Origin: Slackia heliotrinireducens DSM 20476
GTDB lineage: Bacteria > Actinomycetota > Coriobacteriia > Coriobacteriales > Eggerthellaceae
Direction: 5' to 3'
DNA length: 64,000 nucleotides
NCBI RefSeq assembly: GCF_000023885.1
Contig: NC_013165.1
Coordinates: 682,001-746,000, forward strand
This document shows positions 6,375 through 14,747 of the stretch, one piece after another. The notes below the pieces were generated by a model. That model did not search any database. It was not told the DNA's origin and saw nothing but the letters and a program-made list of their open reading frames with translations. The position numbers and the translations under genes were made by a program. Positions within the stretch are counted from its first letter, which is position 1. The number at the start of each line of letters is the position of its first letter.

Positions 6375-7466
6375 ATGGCTTTTGCTTTGAATACGTATAT
6401 GGCGCCCGATTTCGAATGCACGACTTTCGAAAACGCTCCCGATGTCGTGATGAAACGCGTGGCGGCGGACGGCGTGGCTCCCGAGAACTACCATGCCATG
6501 AGCATCTTTCCCGAGTATTTCAAGATCGACGGCCAATGGCACCTGGCCGAGGAAAGCCGCATGGACTGCGTCCCCGTGTGGGAAGACGGCCGCGTGCACG
6601 TGCGCGAATTCCGGCACCTGCGCGTCGGCGACCTGGTCATTTGCGGTCGGCAGGAAACCGGTGAGGAAGGCATCTACGTGCATCCCGACGGATTCCGAAC
6701 CGCCGAGGCCATGGCCGAGCGCTTCGCGTTCCGCCAGAACCGCTCTCGCGAAACCGCTTACTCCAAGGTCTACGACGACCTGTACGAGCTCCTCAAATAC
6801 GAGCGCGACAACGGTTACATCGTGTGGGTCATGGGGCCGGCGTTCGCCTTCAACGGGTACTCCCGCGAGGCCTTCGCCCGCGTGGTGGAAGGCGGCTACG
6901 CCCATGCCGTGCTGGCAGGCAACGCTCTGGCCACCCACGATTTGGAGGCCGCGTACCTGGGAACTGCCCTGGGCCAGGATGTGAACACCCAGATGAACAT
7001 GGCGGGCGGCCACTACAACCACCTCGACACCATCAATAAGATGCGCGAATCGGGCTCTATCGGGGCGTTCATCCACAAGCAGGGCATCGACAACGGCATC
7101 ATGCACGCGCTGGAAACCCGCCACGTGCCCTATGTGCTGGCTGGATCCATCCGCGACGACGGCCCGCTGCCCGGGGTGTACGGCGACGCGTACGCAGCTC
7201 AGGACGCCATGCGCGAACACGTGAGCAAGGCCACCACGGTCATCTGCATGGCCTCGATGCTGCACTCCGTCGCCACCGGCAACATGACGCCGTCGTTCCG
7301 CGTGCTGCCCGACGGCACGGTGCGCCAGGTGTATTTCTACTGCGTCGACATCGCCGAATTCGTGGTGAACAAGCTGGTCGATCGCGGGTCGCTGGCATCC
7401 AAGGGCATCGTCACCAACGCCCAGGACTTCATCGGTCTGGTGGCCAAAGGGCTCGACCTGCTGTAA
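6375..7466 (+). CDS. Ornithine cyclodeaminase-like protein, LOR/SDH domain (TIGR00300 type)
   Basis: 363-aa protein resembling the LOR/SDH conserved-domain family (TIGR00300), whose archaeal and cyanobacterial members convert ornithine to proline or take part in arginine breakdown. The N-terminal part (VWEDGRVHVREFRHLRVGDL) fits the small LOR/SDH domain; the C-terminal half has a Rossmann-like fold with conserved AFIHKQGIDNGIMHALE, LAGSIRDDGPLPGV, QDAMREHV and TNAQDFIG. ATG 6375 follows a weak GGAAGATACTC site. It stands alone, although a carbamate kinase lies 6 kb away. NAD+-dependent ornithine chemistry is inferred from the family. Confidence 0.7.
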   Translation: MAFALNTYMAPDFECTTFENAPDVVMKRVAADGVAPENYHAMSIFPEYFKIDGQWHLAEESRMDCVPVWEDGRVHVREFRHLRVGDLVICGRQETGEEGIYVHPDGFRTAEAMAERFAFRQNRSRETAYSKVYDDLYELLKYERDNGYIVWVMGPAFAFNGYSREAFARVVEGGYAHAVLAGNALATHDLEAAYLGTALGQDVNTQMNMAGGHYNHLDTINKMRESGSIGAFIHKQGIDNGIMHALETRHVPYVLAGSIRDDGPLPGVYGDAYAAQDAMREHVSKATTVICMASMLHSVATGNMTPSFRVLPDGTVRQVYFYCVDIAEFVVNKLVDRGSLASKGIVTNAQDFIGLVAKGLDLL

Positions 7467-7549
7467 CGTTGCGCAATGCGGAGGCTGCGCCGCAGGTAGG
7501 ATTCCAGAAAACCGGCGAAGGGCCTGGCTGATGGGAGAGGAGTCCGATC

Positions 7550-8035
7550 ATGGCGCCCGATAGAAAACCCGATATTGCAAGCGCCGACCCGCAGGAGCGG
7601 GAGCTTGCTGCGCGCGACGATTCGCTTTCGGCCGACGCGTTGCGGAAAGCGTCCTTCGATGCGGATGCGGACGTGCGATGCACGGTGGCGAACAATCCCA
7701 ACACGCCGATCGACGCGCTGGAGCGGCTTGCCCGTGACGAGGACCCGGATGTGAGGGAAGATGCCGCGCTGCGCTCGGAGCTATCGGCTCGAACGCTGAC
7801 CGAGCTTGCCGCCGACAATCACTACAGCGTGCGCTGCGCCGTGGCCCAGAACCCGAACACGCCGCCCGAAGCGCTGCGTCTTTTGTGCGACGACGAGGAC
7901 CCATACGTCCGCCTGTATGTCGCATCCCATGAGAACACCCCGATTGACGTGCTGAAACGCTTGGCGTTGTCGTTTGATGCCCACGTTAGGCGCACGGCCG
8001 AAGCCACCCTGGACACCGTTTTGCGCGCGGAGTGA
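7550..8035 (+). CDS. LRV/HEAT-like repeat protein
   Basis: 161-aa acidic protein built of about five leucine-rich-variant repeats with the pattern VRxxVAxNPNTPxxxLxxLxxDxDxxV, for example VRCTVANNPNTPIDALERLA and VRCAVAQNPNTPPEALRLLC. LRV repeats form an alpha/3-10 superhelix used for protein contacts. There is no Fe-S cysteine cluster of the Azotobacter type. Start ATG 7550 follows GGGAGAGGAG. Partner and role unknown. Confidence 0.8.
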   Translation: MAPDRKPDIASADPQERELAARDDSLSADALRKASFDADADVRCTVANNPNTPIDALERLARDEDPDVREDAALRSELSARTLTELAADNHYSVRCAVAQNPNTPPEALRLLCDDEDPYVRLYVASHENTPIDVLKRLALSFDAHVRRTAEATLDTVLRAE

Positions 8036-8213
8036 CGGCACCGACGGGTCGAGGGCGACCGCGCCGTAGGCAATGGCGTCGCGCCTGGGCACGTTTCGGC
8101 TGGGCGACTGTGCTGCAGCTGGACGTAATCGCCCGCGCGACCTGCCCGAGATGTCGCGAAGCCCCGCCTTCCACGGGGCGCCCATCCGATATGTTTCTGA
8201 CGCACGTTTCGTA

Positions 8214-8241
8214 TTGACTTATGCCGGAAGACTCCTATAAT
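8214..8241 (+). promoter_or_regulatory. Sigma-70-type promoter of the metal-efflux operon
   Basis: TTGACT at 8214-8219 and TATAAT at 8236-8241 with a 16-bp spacer. The best promoter in the window, directly followed by the operator and the ArsR gene. Confidence 0.85.
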
Positions 8242-8243
8242 AT

Positions 8244-8275
8244 CTAAACAAATGAACAAATGCTCAGATGTTTAG
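8244..8275. promoter_or_regulatory. Probable ArsR/SmtB-type operator
   Basis: Imperfect dyad from CTAAACA to TGTTTAG with a TGAACA-N2-TGCTCA core, overlapping the transcription start just past the -10 box. It resembles CzrA/CadC/SmtB 12-2-12 operators, so metal-free repressor should block this promoter. Confidence 0.7.
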
Positions 8276-8286
8276 AAGGAGGCATC

Positions 8287-8658
8287 GTGGATACGGAGAA
8301 CGCAACACCTTCCGAGATGCCGCAGCCCGAGGCGCCGCAGCCCGAAGCCTGCCCGGCGGGCCTTCCTTTCGTTCCCGATGAGGAAATGCTCTACGACCTG
8401 GCCGACCTGTTCAAGGTGTTCGCCGACACGACGCGCATCAAAATCCTGTACGCCCTGATGGAAAGCGATCTGTGCGTCGCCGACATCGCCGAGGCGGTGG
8501 GCGGGGTGTCGCAAAGCGCCGTCAGTCACCAGCTGCGCATCCTCAAGCAGGCGCACCTGGTCCGCTTCCGCCGCGAAGGTAAGCAGGTCATCTACGCCCT
8601 GTCCGACAACCACGTGTACACCATGTTGTCCCAGGGTCTTTCCCATATTTGCGAATAA
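8287..8658 (+). CDS. ArsR/SmtB-family metal-sensing repressor
   Basis: 123-aa winged-helix repressor: DLFKVFADTTRIKILYAL opens the DNA-binding domain and VGGVSQSAVSHQLRILKQAHLV is the recognition helix region. The acidic, proline-rich N-terminal 35 residues contain one Cys; the C-terminal LSDNHVYTMLSQGLSHI matches the alpha-5 helix (DxH...H) where CzrA/SmtB bind Zn. I chose GTG 8287 because AGGAGG precedes it; an ATG at 8260 lies within the operator. First gene of an operon with the HMA protein and P-type ATPase, which it presumably represses until Zn or Cd binds. Confidence 0.92.
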   Translation: MDTENATPSEMPQPEAPQPEACPAGLPFVPDEEMLYDLADLFKVFADTTRIKILYALMESDLCVADIAEAVGGVSQSAVSHQLRILKQAHLVRFRREGKQVIYALSDNHVYTMLSQGLSHICE

Positions 8659-8688
8659 GTTCTCAGAACATATTAGAAAGGAACCATC

Positions 8689-8907
8689 ATGAAGAAGATC
8701 ATCAAGCTGGACGGCGAAATCTGCGCCAACTGCGCCGCGAAGATCCAGGATCGCATTAACAAGCTGGACGGCGTGAACGACGCCAAGGTGAATTTCATGA
8801 CGCTGAAGTTCACGCTTGATGCCGCTGACGACAAGTTCGACGACGTGCTGGCCGAATCCATCAAGATCTTCGAAGCCGTCGAGCCGGACTGCGAAGTGCT
8901 GGCGTAA
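8689..8907 (+). CDS. HMA-domain metal-binding protein
   Basis: 72-aa ferredoxin-like heavy-metal-associated domain. The metal site is CANC in the first loop (KLDGEICANCAAKIQDRI), a variant of GMxCxxC that has Cys-Ala-Asn-Cys. It corresponds to the N-terminal HMA domain that the downstream ATPase lacks, so it probably works as a detached metal-delivery or sensing domain. It has a good AGAAAGGA site and sits 30 bp after the repressor. Confidence 0.9.
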   Translation: MKKIIKLDGEICANCAAKIQDRINKLDGVNDAKVNFMTLKFTLDAADDKFDDVLAESIKIFEAVEPDCEVLA

Positions 8908-8916
8908 CGCACGGCC

Positions 8917-10833
8917 ATGGCTTCGAGTCTGACAAAGAAGCAGCGTAAGACCCGCAACCGCATCGCGGTGGCGCTGGGCATTTTCCTTCTGCTGGAAATA
9001 GCCTCTCACCTGGGCGCCTTCGACGGGCCCTACGGGTTGTGGATCGAATTCGCGTGCTTCTTGGTACCGTATTTGATCGCAGGTTACGACGTGTTGGCGA
9101 AGGCGTGGCACGGCATAGTGCATCGCCAGCCATTCGACGAGAACCTGCTTATGAGCATCGCAACCATCGGCGCCTTCGCTCTGGTGTTCTTCCCCGAGGC
9201 GGAGCCGCACATGGCCGAAGGTGCCGCGGTCATGCTGTTCTACCAGGTGGGCGAGCTGTTCGAAAGCTACGCGGTGGGCAAGACCCGCAAATCCATCGCG
9301 GCCATGATGGACATCGCACCCGATTACGCCAACATCGCCGGGCCCGACGGCACGTTGGAGCAGGTTGATCCCTACGACATCAAACCGGGTGACGAGATTG
9401 TCATCAAGCCGGGCGAACGCGTGCCGCTTGACGGCGTGGTGGTGTCCGGCAAGTCGCAGCTCGACACGTCGGCGCTCACCGGCGAGTCGGTGCCCTGCGT
9501 GGTTGAAGAGGGTGTCGAGGTGGTCAGCGGCTGCATCAACATGACCGGCCTGATCACCGTGCGCGTGAGCAGGCCTTTCGGCGAATCCACCGTATCGCGC
9601 ATCCTGGAGCTGGTGGAAAACGCCAGCGAGAAGAAGGCCCGCACCGAGAACTTCATCACCCGGTTCGCCCGCTACTACACGCCCATCGTGGTGGGCTTGG
9701 CGGTGCTGATCGCCGTGGTGTCGCCGCTGGCCTTCGGCTCCAACTGGAGCGATTCGGTCCGCAGCGCGCTCATCTTCCTGGTGGTCAGCTGCCCGTGCGC
9801 GCTGGTCATCAGCGTTCCGCTGTCGTTCTTCGGCGGCATCGGCGCGGCGTCGCGGGCGGGCATCCTGGTCAAGGGTTCCAGCTATCTGGAAACGCTGGCC
9901 AGCACCGAGGCCATCGCCTTCGACAAGACGGGCACGCTCACGAATGGCACCTTCAACGTGGTGGCCGTGCATGCCGAAGAGAACGTGGACCCCGACCTGC
10001 TGCTGAGCTACGCCGCCCATGCGGAGGCGTACTCGGACCACCCCATCGCCGTGTCCGTCAAGGCGAAGTACTCAGGCACCATTGATGCCGAACAGATTGC
10101 CGAGGTGCAGGAGTTGTCGGGACAGGGCGTTTCTGCCCAGGTCAAGCAGCATACCGTGCTGGTGGGAAACGACAAGCTCATGGCGGCGCAGGGCATTCCG
10201 TTCCACAGCTGCCGGCTGGTGGGAACCATTCTGCACGTGGCGGTGGACGGCGAATACGTGGGCCACATCGTGATTGCCGACGTGCTGAAGGACGACGCTG
10301 CGCAGGCCATCCGCGGGTTGCATGAGGCGGGTGTCAAGAAGGCTGTCATGCTTACCGGCGATTGCGAGGAGGTTGCGCAGGCGGTTGCGAAGGACCTGGG
10401 AATCGACGAGGTGTACGCGCAGCTCATGCCGCAGGACAAGGTGTCCAAGGTGGAGGAGCTGCTGGAAGCCACCAGCGAGCGCGGCAAGCTGGCCTTCGTC
10501 GGCGACGGCATCAACGACGCGCCGGTGCTCATGCGCTCCGACATCGGCATCGCCATGGGCGGCATGGGGTCGGACGCGGCCATCGAGGCGGCGGACGTCG
10601 TGCTTATGGACGACAAGCCGTCGAGCATCGCGCTGGCCATCCGCATCGCGCGCAAGACCATGCGCATCGTGTGGCAGAACATCATTTTCGCCATCGGCGT
10701 GAAGGTGGTCATCATGATTCTTGCACTGCCGTTCATCGGTATCGCCACCATGTGGCTGGCGGTGTTCGGCGACGTGGGCGTGGCGTGCCTCGCTATCCTG
10801 AACGCCATGCGCGCGCTGCGCATCGCGAAATAG
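8917..10833 (+). CDS. zntA: P1B-type Zn/Cd/Pb-exporting ATPase
   Basis: 638-aa heavy-metal P-type ATPase. Visible motifs: actuator TGES from residue 188, transmembrane CPC (Cys292-Pro293-Cys294), phosphorylated Asp336 in DKTGT, an HP dipeptide (SDHPIAV) in the nucleotide domain, and GDGIND at 529-534. The last helix carries Asp in FGDVGV, a P1B-2 (Zn2+/Cd2+/Pb2+) mark. There is no N-terminal HMA domain; the separate HMA protein 9 bp upstream may replace it. ATG 8917 has only a weak ribosome site and is probably translationally coupled. Strong terminator follows. Confidence 0.92.
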   Translation: MASSLTKKQRKTRNRIAVALGIFLLLEIASHLGAFDGPYGLWIEFACFLVPYLIAGYDVLAKAWHGIVHRQPFDENLLMSIATIGAFALVFFPEAEPHMAEGAAVMLFYQVGELFESYAVGKTRKSIAAMMDIAPDYANIAGPDGTLEQVDPYDIKPGDEIVIKPGERVPLDGVVVSGKSQLDTSALTGESVPCVVEEGVEVVSGCINMTGLITVRVSRPFGESTVSRILELVENASEKKARTENFITRFARYYTPIVVGLAVLIAVVSPLAFGSNWSDSVRSALIFLVVSCPCALVISVPLSFFGGIGAASRAGILVKGSSYLETLASTEAIAFDKTGTLTNGTFNVVAVHAEENVDPDLLLSYAAHAEAYSDHPIAVSVKAKYSGTIDAEQIAEVQELSGQGVSAQVKQHTVLVGNDKLMAAQGIPFHSCRLVGTILHVAVDGEYVGHIVIADVLKDDAAQAIRGLHEAGVKKAVMLTGDCEEVAQAVAKDLGIDEVYAQLMPQDKVSKVEELLEATSERGKLAFVGDGINDAPVLMRSDIGIAMGGMGSDAAIEAADVVLMDDKPSSIALAIRIARKTMRIVWQNIIFAIGVKVVIMILALPFIGIATMWLAVFGDVGVACLAILNAMRALRIAK

Positions 10834-10856
10834 CGTCGTCGCGAAAGCGTGCTTCG

Positions 10857-10887
10857 GCCGGGATCCTGTTTGGGTCCCGGCTTTTTT
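10857..10887 (+). terminator. Intrinsic terminator of the metal-efflux operon
   Basis: GCCGGGA (10857-10863) pairs with TCCCGGC (10875-10881) and is followed by six T. Confidence 0.9.
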
Positions 10888-11302
10888 CGTTATAGGGAGG
10901 ATTTCGCGTGCGCCTTCCTACGGTGGGGGAGGCACTGGAGTGATGTCTTCGCCTTGCCCCCACGGGCATTGTGCCCTATAGCTCACATTCTGGCTGGGTT
11001 TACAAATGCAATGTGCCCCATACGTCACATTATTGCTCCAAATTGCAAAACCAATCGTATTAGACTGAAATATATAGCTCCAAACTAATAAACGTTCGCG
11101 TATATAATGAATATTAATGAACCGTTTTTTTTTTTTTTTTCAAAATGGGGGACAATTTCGGTACACCTGTTAACACTTGAAATATAAGCGTCAACGAACG
11201 ACAAAAACAACAAAAATCACTTCTGATTTGGGGAAATATAGAATTGAAAACAAATTAGATATTTGGCAATATATAGCGGCAGGTTCTATAGGAGTGTGTG
11301 AG
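10888..11302. other. AT-rich intergenic region with repeats and T16 tract
   Basis: Composition turns sharply AT-rich from about 10990 to 11450. It holds a 19-nt direct repeat GTGCCCYATANSTCACATT at 10971-10989 and 11013-11031, two related GCTCCAAA boxes (near 11035 and 11077), a TATAAT at 11103-11108, and sixteen consecutive T at 11125-11140. No gene is convincing before the PadR start at 11303. The repeats may be operator sites for the PadR protein. Confidence 0.5.
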
Positions 11303-11869
11303 ATGAAAACCGAGAGTGCCATATTGGCTATCATCAAGATGTATCCGGACATTACAGGCTATCAAATTAAAACAAACATAGATGCAATGGGTGGAAACGT
11401 CGTCAAGATCCATTTGTCGAAAATCTATCCCTGCTTGAAGAAGATGACTGAGCAGGGTCTTCTTTCGTGCCGCAGCGTTCCGCAGGAGGGCAGGCTCGAC
11501 CAGAAGTTCTACACCCTGACGCCCGCAGGCGAAAAGGCGCTTGACGAGTATTACGAGAAGCCCTTCGAGTTCAAGGGCTCGCGCGCGTCCTTCGACGAGT
11601 ATCTGCTCCAGCTGGCGAACATGGCTTACATGCCCAACGAGCGTATCGTCAGCTACATTGACGAGGGCATCTCCTATATGGAGAACAGCTTGGCCGCCGA
11701 CGAGGCGCGGCTGGACGACGAACCCGCCGAAGAGGCGCTTACCGGCATGGACGAGCAGTCATGCCGCGCCTATGCGGACTTGTGGAAACGCGAGAACGAG
11801 CTGGTGGCGCGAGAGGCCCGCGGCCGAATCGAATGGCTGAAGGAGCTGCGCGAAGCCTATTCCGCTTAA
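11303..11869 (+). CDS. PadR-family transcriptional regulator
   Basis: 188-aa regulator. The N-terminal winged helix (AILAIIKMYPDITGYQIKT, then HLSKIYPCLKKMTEQGLLS and the wing RLDQKFYTLTPAG) is the PadR pattern; the C-terminal part is the helical Vir_act_alpha_C-type dimerisation region. I chose ATG 11303, which follows ATAGGAG, rather than the open frame's earlier ATG at 11177. The first third of the gene is AT-rich like its upstream region and the rest GC-rich like the chromosome. No target gene is adjacent on this strand. Confidence 0.85.
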   Translation: MKTESAILAIIKMYPDITGYQIKTNIDAMGGNVVKIHLSKIYPCLKKMTEQGLLSCRSVPQEGRLDQKFYTLTPAGEKALDEYYEKPFEFKGSRASFDEYLLQLANMAYMPNERIVSYIDEGISYMENSLAADEARLDDEPAEEALTGMDEQSCRAYADLWKRENELVAREARGRIEWLKELREAYSA

Positions 11870-11916
11870 TGAGCAACCAGGCCGCAGCGGCCTACAAAAA
11901 TATGAACCTACTAGAA

Positions 11917-11948
11917 CGCGCCGAACAGCACTGCTTTCGGCGTGTTTC
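11917..11948 (+). terminator. Intrinsic terminator after the PadR gene
   Basis: CGCCGAA (11919-11925) pairs with TTCGGCG (11936-11942), followed by TGTTTCT. A loose T-run makes it moderate in strength. Confidence 0.6.
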
Positions 11949-11974
11949 TATTTCAGGCGGCGCAGGCGGCTGCG

Positions 11975-12622
11975 CTAGAGGATGGCGAAATGGTTGCGGC
12001 TGTAATCGATCAGGCCGTCTTTCTTCATTTTCCCGAGCTCCTTGGACAGCGCCGTCCGTTCCACGTTCAGGTAATCCGCCATCTGCTGGCGGTCGAAGGG
12101 GATGTCGAATCGGCGGGAGTTCTTCTTGCGGGACATGGTGTCCAGGTACGCCATAATGCGGCCTCGGATGGTTTTCGGGGAGGTATGGAATGCCCGGCCG
12201 GACAGCACGAGGTTCTTGCGGGATGAGATGAGCAGCAGGTTCTGGACGAGTTTTGCCTGCCAGCCGCCGGTCTGTTCCAGCAGGCTGCCGCCCAGACGCA
12301 GGAACAGGATGCGGCAGTCCTCGTTGGCGCGGACGTTCACGAGCAGCGGCTCGTTGCCGAGGATGGCGTACACCTCGGCGAAAAAGTCGCCGGATTCGGC
12401 AAGGTTCAGGATGGTGCGGTTGCCCCACAGGTCTTCGTTTTCGATGGTGACGCTGCCAGCCAGGATGATGCCCATCTCGCGGGTGGTGTTCCCGGCGCGC
12501 AGGACGGTTTCCCCCTTGGCGAAGGTGCGCTCATGGGCGCCCAGATTGTGCAGCGCGGTTTCGAATTCTTCGTCTGACATGCCCTTGAACAGGGAAGATG
12601 AACGAATTGCGGAGGTATCCAT
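11975..12622 (-). CDS. Crp/Fnr-family transcriptional regulator
   Basis: 215-aa regulator: cyclic-nucleotide-binding-like beta-barrel (about 15-125, GMSDEEFETALHNLG onward), dimer helix, and C-terminal HTH (DRQQMADYLNVERTALSKELGKM). It has only one N-terminal-domain cysteine (EDCRIL) and so lacks the Fnr cluster; the ligand is unknown, possibly haem/NO as in HcpR or none. ATG 12622 has only a weak ribosome site. Divergent from a Fe-S protein across a perfect 20-bp palindrome, which is probably its own operator. Confidence 0.88.
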   Translation of the reverse strand: MDTSAIRSSSLFKGMSDEEFETALHNLGAHERTFAKGETVLRAGNTTREMGIILAGSVTIENEDLWGNRTILNLAESGDFFAEVYAILGNEPLLVNVRANEDCRILFLRLGGSLLEQTGGWQAKLVQNLLLISSRKNLVLSGRAFHTSPKTIRGRIMAYLDTMSRKKNSRRFDIPFDRQQMADYLNVERTALSKELGKMKKDGLIDYSRNHFAIL

Positions 12623-12643
12623 AATACTCGGCCTTTCTTCTGT

Positions 12644-12663
12644 TATGTGGTTGTAACCACATA
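12644..12663. promoter_or_regulatory. Perfect palindrome, probable Crp/Fnr operator
   Basis: TATGTGGTT and AACCACATA are exact reverse complements around a central GT. It lies 22 bp from the regulator start and 61 bp from the Fe-S protein start, in the divergent promoter region, where it could autoregulate and control both genes. Confidence 0.75.
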
Positions 12664-12723
12664 CAACCTGCCTGAACCAGACTATAGTGCCAACACGACG
12701 AAAAAACGGGGAAAGTAGGCAGG

Positions 12724-13446
12724 ATGATCCGAAAAATCATTCGTATAGATGAAGAGAAATGCAACGGGTGCGGCCTGTGCGCGGAGGCGTGTCACGAAGG
12801 CGCCATCGACATGGTGGACGGCAAGGCCAAGCTCGTGCGTGAGAGTTTCTGCGACGGATTCGGCGATTGCCTGCCGAACTGTCCGACCGGGGCCATCTCC
12901 TTCGAGGAGCGTGAGGCCCCCGCATATGACGAGGCCGCCGTAAAGGCGAGCCAGATGACGAAGGAGAAGACGACAATGGAAGCGCATGCCCACAATCACC
13001 AGGGTGGATGCCCCGGCTCGCAGATGATGCAGTTCGATTCCGAAGGGAGGCTTACCGGCGAGGTGCCTGCCGCGCGTCCGGTCTCGAGGCTTCGGCAATG
13101 GCCCTGCCAGCTGAAGCTACTGCCGACACAGGCGCCGTTTTTCGACGGTGCGAAGCTGCTGATCGCCGCCGACTGCACAGCGTTCGCGTACGCCAACATC
13201 CACGAGGAGTTCATGAAGGGCAAGGTCACCGTAATCGGCTGCCCGAAGCTGGACATGGTGGACTACACCGAGAAGCTTACGTCGATCATCGCCGACAACG
13301 ACATCAAAGCCGTCACCATCCTGCGCATGGACGTGCCTTGTTGCGGCGGACTGCAGCGTGCTGCCGAAAACGCCCTGCGTGCCAGCGGGAAGTTCATCCC
13401 CTGGCAGGTGGTTGTCGTGAACCGCGACGGCACTCTGGCTGAATAA
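12724..13446 (+). CDS. 4Fe-4S ferredoxin-domain protein, hybrid-cluster-associated type
   Basis: 240-aa protein. The N-terminus carries one complete cluster motif CNGCGLCAEACHEG and a second partial one, CDGFGDCLPNCPTG. After a His-rich linker (HAHNHQGG) comes a C-terminal alpha/beta domain with conserved Cys residues (IAADCTAFAY, GCPKLD, DVPCCGG). This layout is known in anaerobes next to hybrid cluster protein genes and their HcpR regulator; here the Crp/Fnr regulator is present but no hcp follows. Role in redox or nitrosative stress is inferred. Start ATG 12724 has a weak GTAGGCAGG site. Confidence 0.8.
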   Translation: MIRKIIRIDEEKCNGCGLCAEACHEGAIDMVDGKAKLVRESFCDGFGDCLPNCPTGAISFEEREAPAYDEAAVKASQMTKEKTTMEAHAHNHQGGCPGSQMMQFDSEGRLTGEVPAARPVSRLRQWPCQLKLLPTQAPFFDGAKLLIAADCTAFAYANIHEEFMKGKVTVIGCPKLDMVDYTEKLTSIIADNDIKAVTILRMDVPCCGGLQRAAENALRASGKFIPWQVVVVNRDGTLAE

Positions 13447-13472
13447 TCCGACAGACAGCCGCTGTTGCAAGA

Positions 13473-13504
13473 AACGGGCGGGCCCGAAGCGGGGTCCGCC
13501 CGTT
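13473..13504. terminator. Bidirectional hairpin terminator
   Basis: AACGGGCGG (13473-13481) pairs with CCGCCCGTT (13496-13504), with more pairs inside. It lies between the convergent Fe-S protein gene and carbamate kinase gene. Confidence 0.75.
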
Positions 13505-13538
13505 GTGCATTTGGGGTTGATTCCCCTCTGAAGTGCGG

Positions 13539-14501
13539 CTATGCGTGAATGCGCGTGCCGCTCAGGCCGGCCATGGCCGCACCTGCCTTCTCAAGGCTGC
13601 CGATAATGCACACGCGGCCGGCGCGGGACTTGGCGAACTTGATACCTGCTTTCACCTTGGGTTCCATGGATCCCTTGCCGAACTGGCCTTCGGCCACGTA
13701 CTTTTCGGCCAGTTCAACGGGCAGATCGGTCAGGTCTTCCTGCTCGGGTGTGCCGAAGTTGATGGCCACATGGTCCACGGCGGTCAGCAGAATGAGCACG
13801 TCGGCTTTGCAGTCTTCGGCCAGAAGCTCGCCGCCCAGATCTTTGTCGATAACGGCCGCCACGCCCTTGTAGCAGCCCTTGTCGGAATAGTCGCGAACTA
13901 CGGGCACGCCGCCGCCGCCTGTGCAGATGACGATGAACTCGTTGTCCAGCAGGTTCAGGATGGAAGGCGCCTCGACGATCTTCTTGGGCTCGGGGGACGC
14001 CACCACGCGACGCCAGCCGCGGCCGGAATCCTCGACGAATTGCATTTCGGGATGCTTGGCCATTTCCTCTTCGGCCTGCTCTTTGGTGAGGAATGCGCCG
14101 ATGGGTTTGGTGGGGTTCTGGAAGGCCGGGTCGTCCGGGTCCACCTCGGTCTGGGTGACCACCGATGCCACATGCCAGCGCTTGTAGGCTTTGTGCATGG
14201 CCACGCCGATGGCCTGCTGCAGGTGGTAGCCGATGTATCCTTGGGACATGGCGCCGCATTCGGGCAGGTCAACCGTGGGGATTTTCTCATCGGTCTGATG
14301 CGCGTAGGTGAAGGCCTTCTGGATCATGCCCACCTGCGGGCCGTTGCCGTGAGTGATGATGATCTCGTTGCCCTGCATGATCAGGTTCAGAAGCTCCGGT
14401 GCGGCTTCGCGCACGCGGCGGATCTGCTCCTCCGGGGTGTCGCCCAGGGCGTTTCCGCCCAGTGCCACGACGACACGTGTCTCGTTGCTGGTTGTGGTCA
14501 T
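13539..14501 (-). CDS. arcC: Carbamate kinase
   Basis: 320-aa amino-acid-kinase-fold enzyme that makes ATP from carbamoyl phosphate and ADP in arginine or purine/allantoin fermentation. Typical motifs: VVVALGGNAL at the start, ITHGNGPQVG, SQGYIGYHLQQ, FVEDSGRGWRRVVASPEP, ICTGGGGVPVV, DKDLGGELLAE and LTAVDHV. ATG 14501 follows GAGAGGAG; an open extension upstream has no support. It is not accompanied by arcA or arcB in this window, so the carbamoyl phosphate source lies elsewhere. Confidence 0.96.
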   Translation of the reverse strand: MTTTSNETRVVVALGGNALGDTPEEQIRRVREAAPELLNLIMQGNEIIITHGNGPQVGMIQKAFTYAHQTDEKIPTVDLPECGAMSQGYIGYHLQQAIGVAMHKAYKRWHVASVVTQTEVDPDDPAFQNPTKPIGAFLTKEQAEEEMAKHPEMQFVEDSGRGWRRVVASPEPKKIVEAPSILNLLDNEFIVICTGGGGVPVVRDYSDKGCYKGVAAVIDKDLGGELLAEDCKADVLILLTAVDHVAINFGTPEQEDLTDLPVELAEKYVAEGQFGKGSMEPKVKAGIKFAKSRAGRVCIIGSLEKAGAAMAGLSGTRIHA

Positions 14502-14690
14502 GGGATGCTCCTCTCTCTTTAAAACCGCCCGACGCATGTGTCGCAAGCGGCCTGTACTGCTAAACAGCATCGTACCTTCGCCAATCCGAAAAGTACAGAA
14601 CGCCGATGCATAAACGTTGGGCGGCGTGAGGGCTTTGCTGTTTTGGGCGGTTTCGTCTCAGGATTGGGTCGGACGGGCTTGCTGCCGGGT

Positions 14691-14719
14691 TTGCGCGGGG
14701 TTTCGGATGCCTCTACAAT
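14691..14719 (+). promoter_or_regulatory. Promoter of the HD-domain gene
   Basis: TTGCGC at 14691-14696 and TACAAT at 14714-14719 with a 17-bp spacer, ending 28 bp before the start codon. Confidence 0.6.
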
Positions 14720-14747
14720 CGAACGCACCAGTTGAAAGGAGACGTTC

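Noticed and set aside
4406-6421. Upstream extension of the nitroreductase frame to 838 aa
   Set aside because: The extension is antisense to the MATE gene; the nitroreductase domain starts at 4405 with its own ribosome site.
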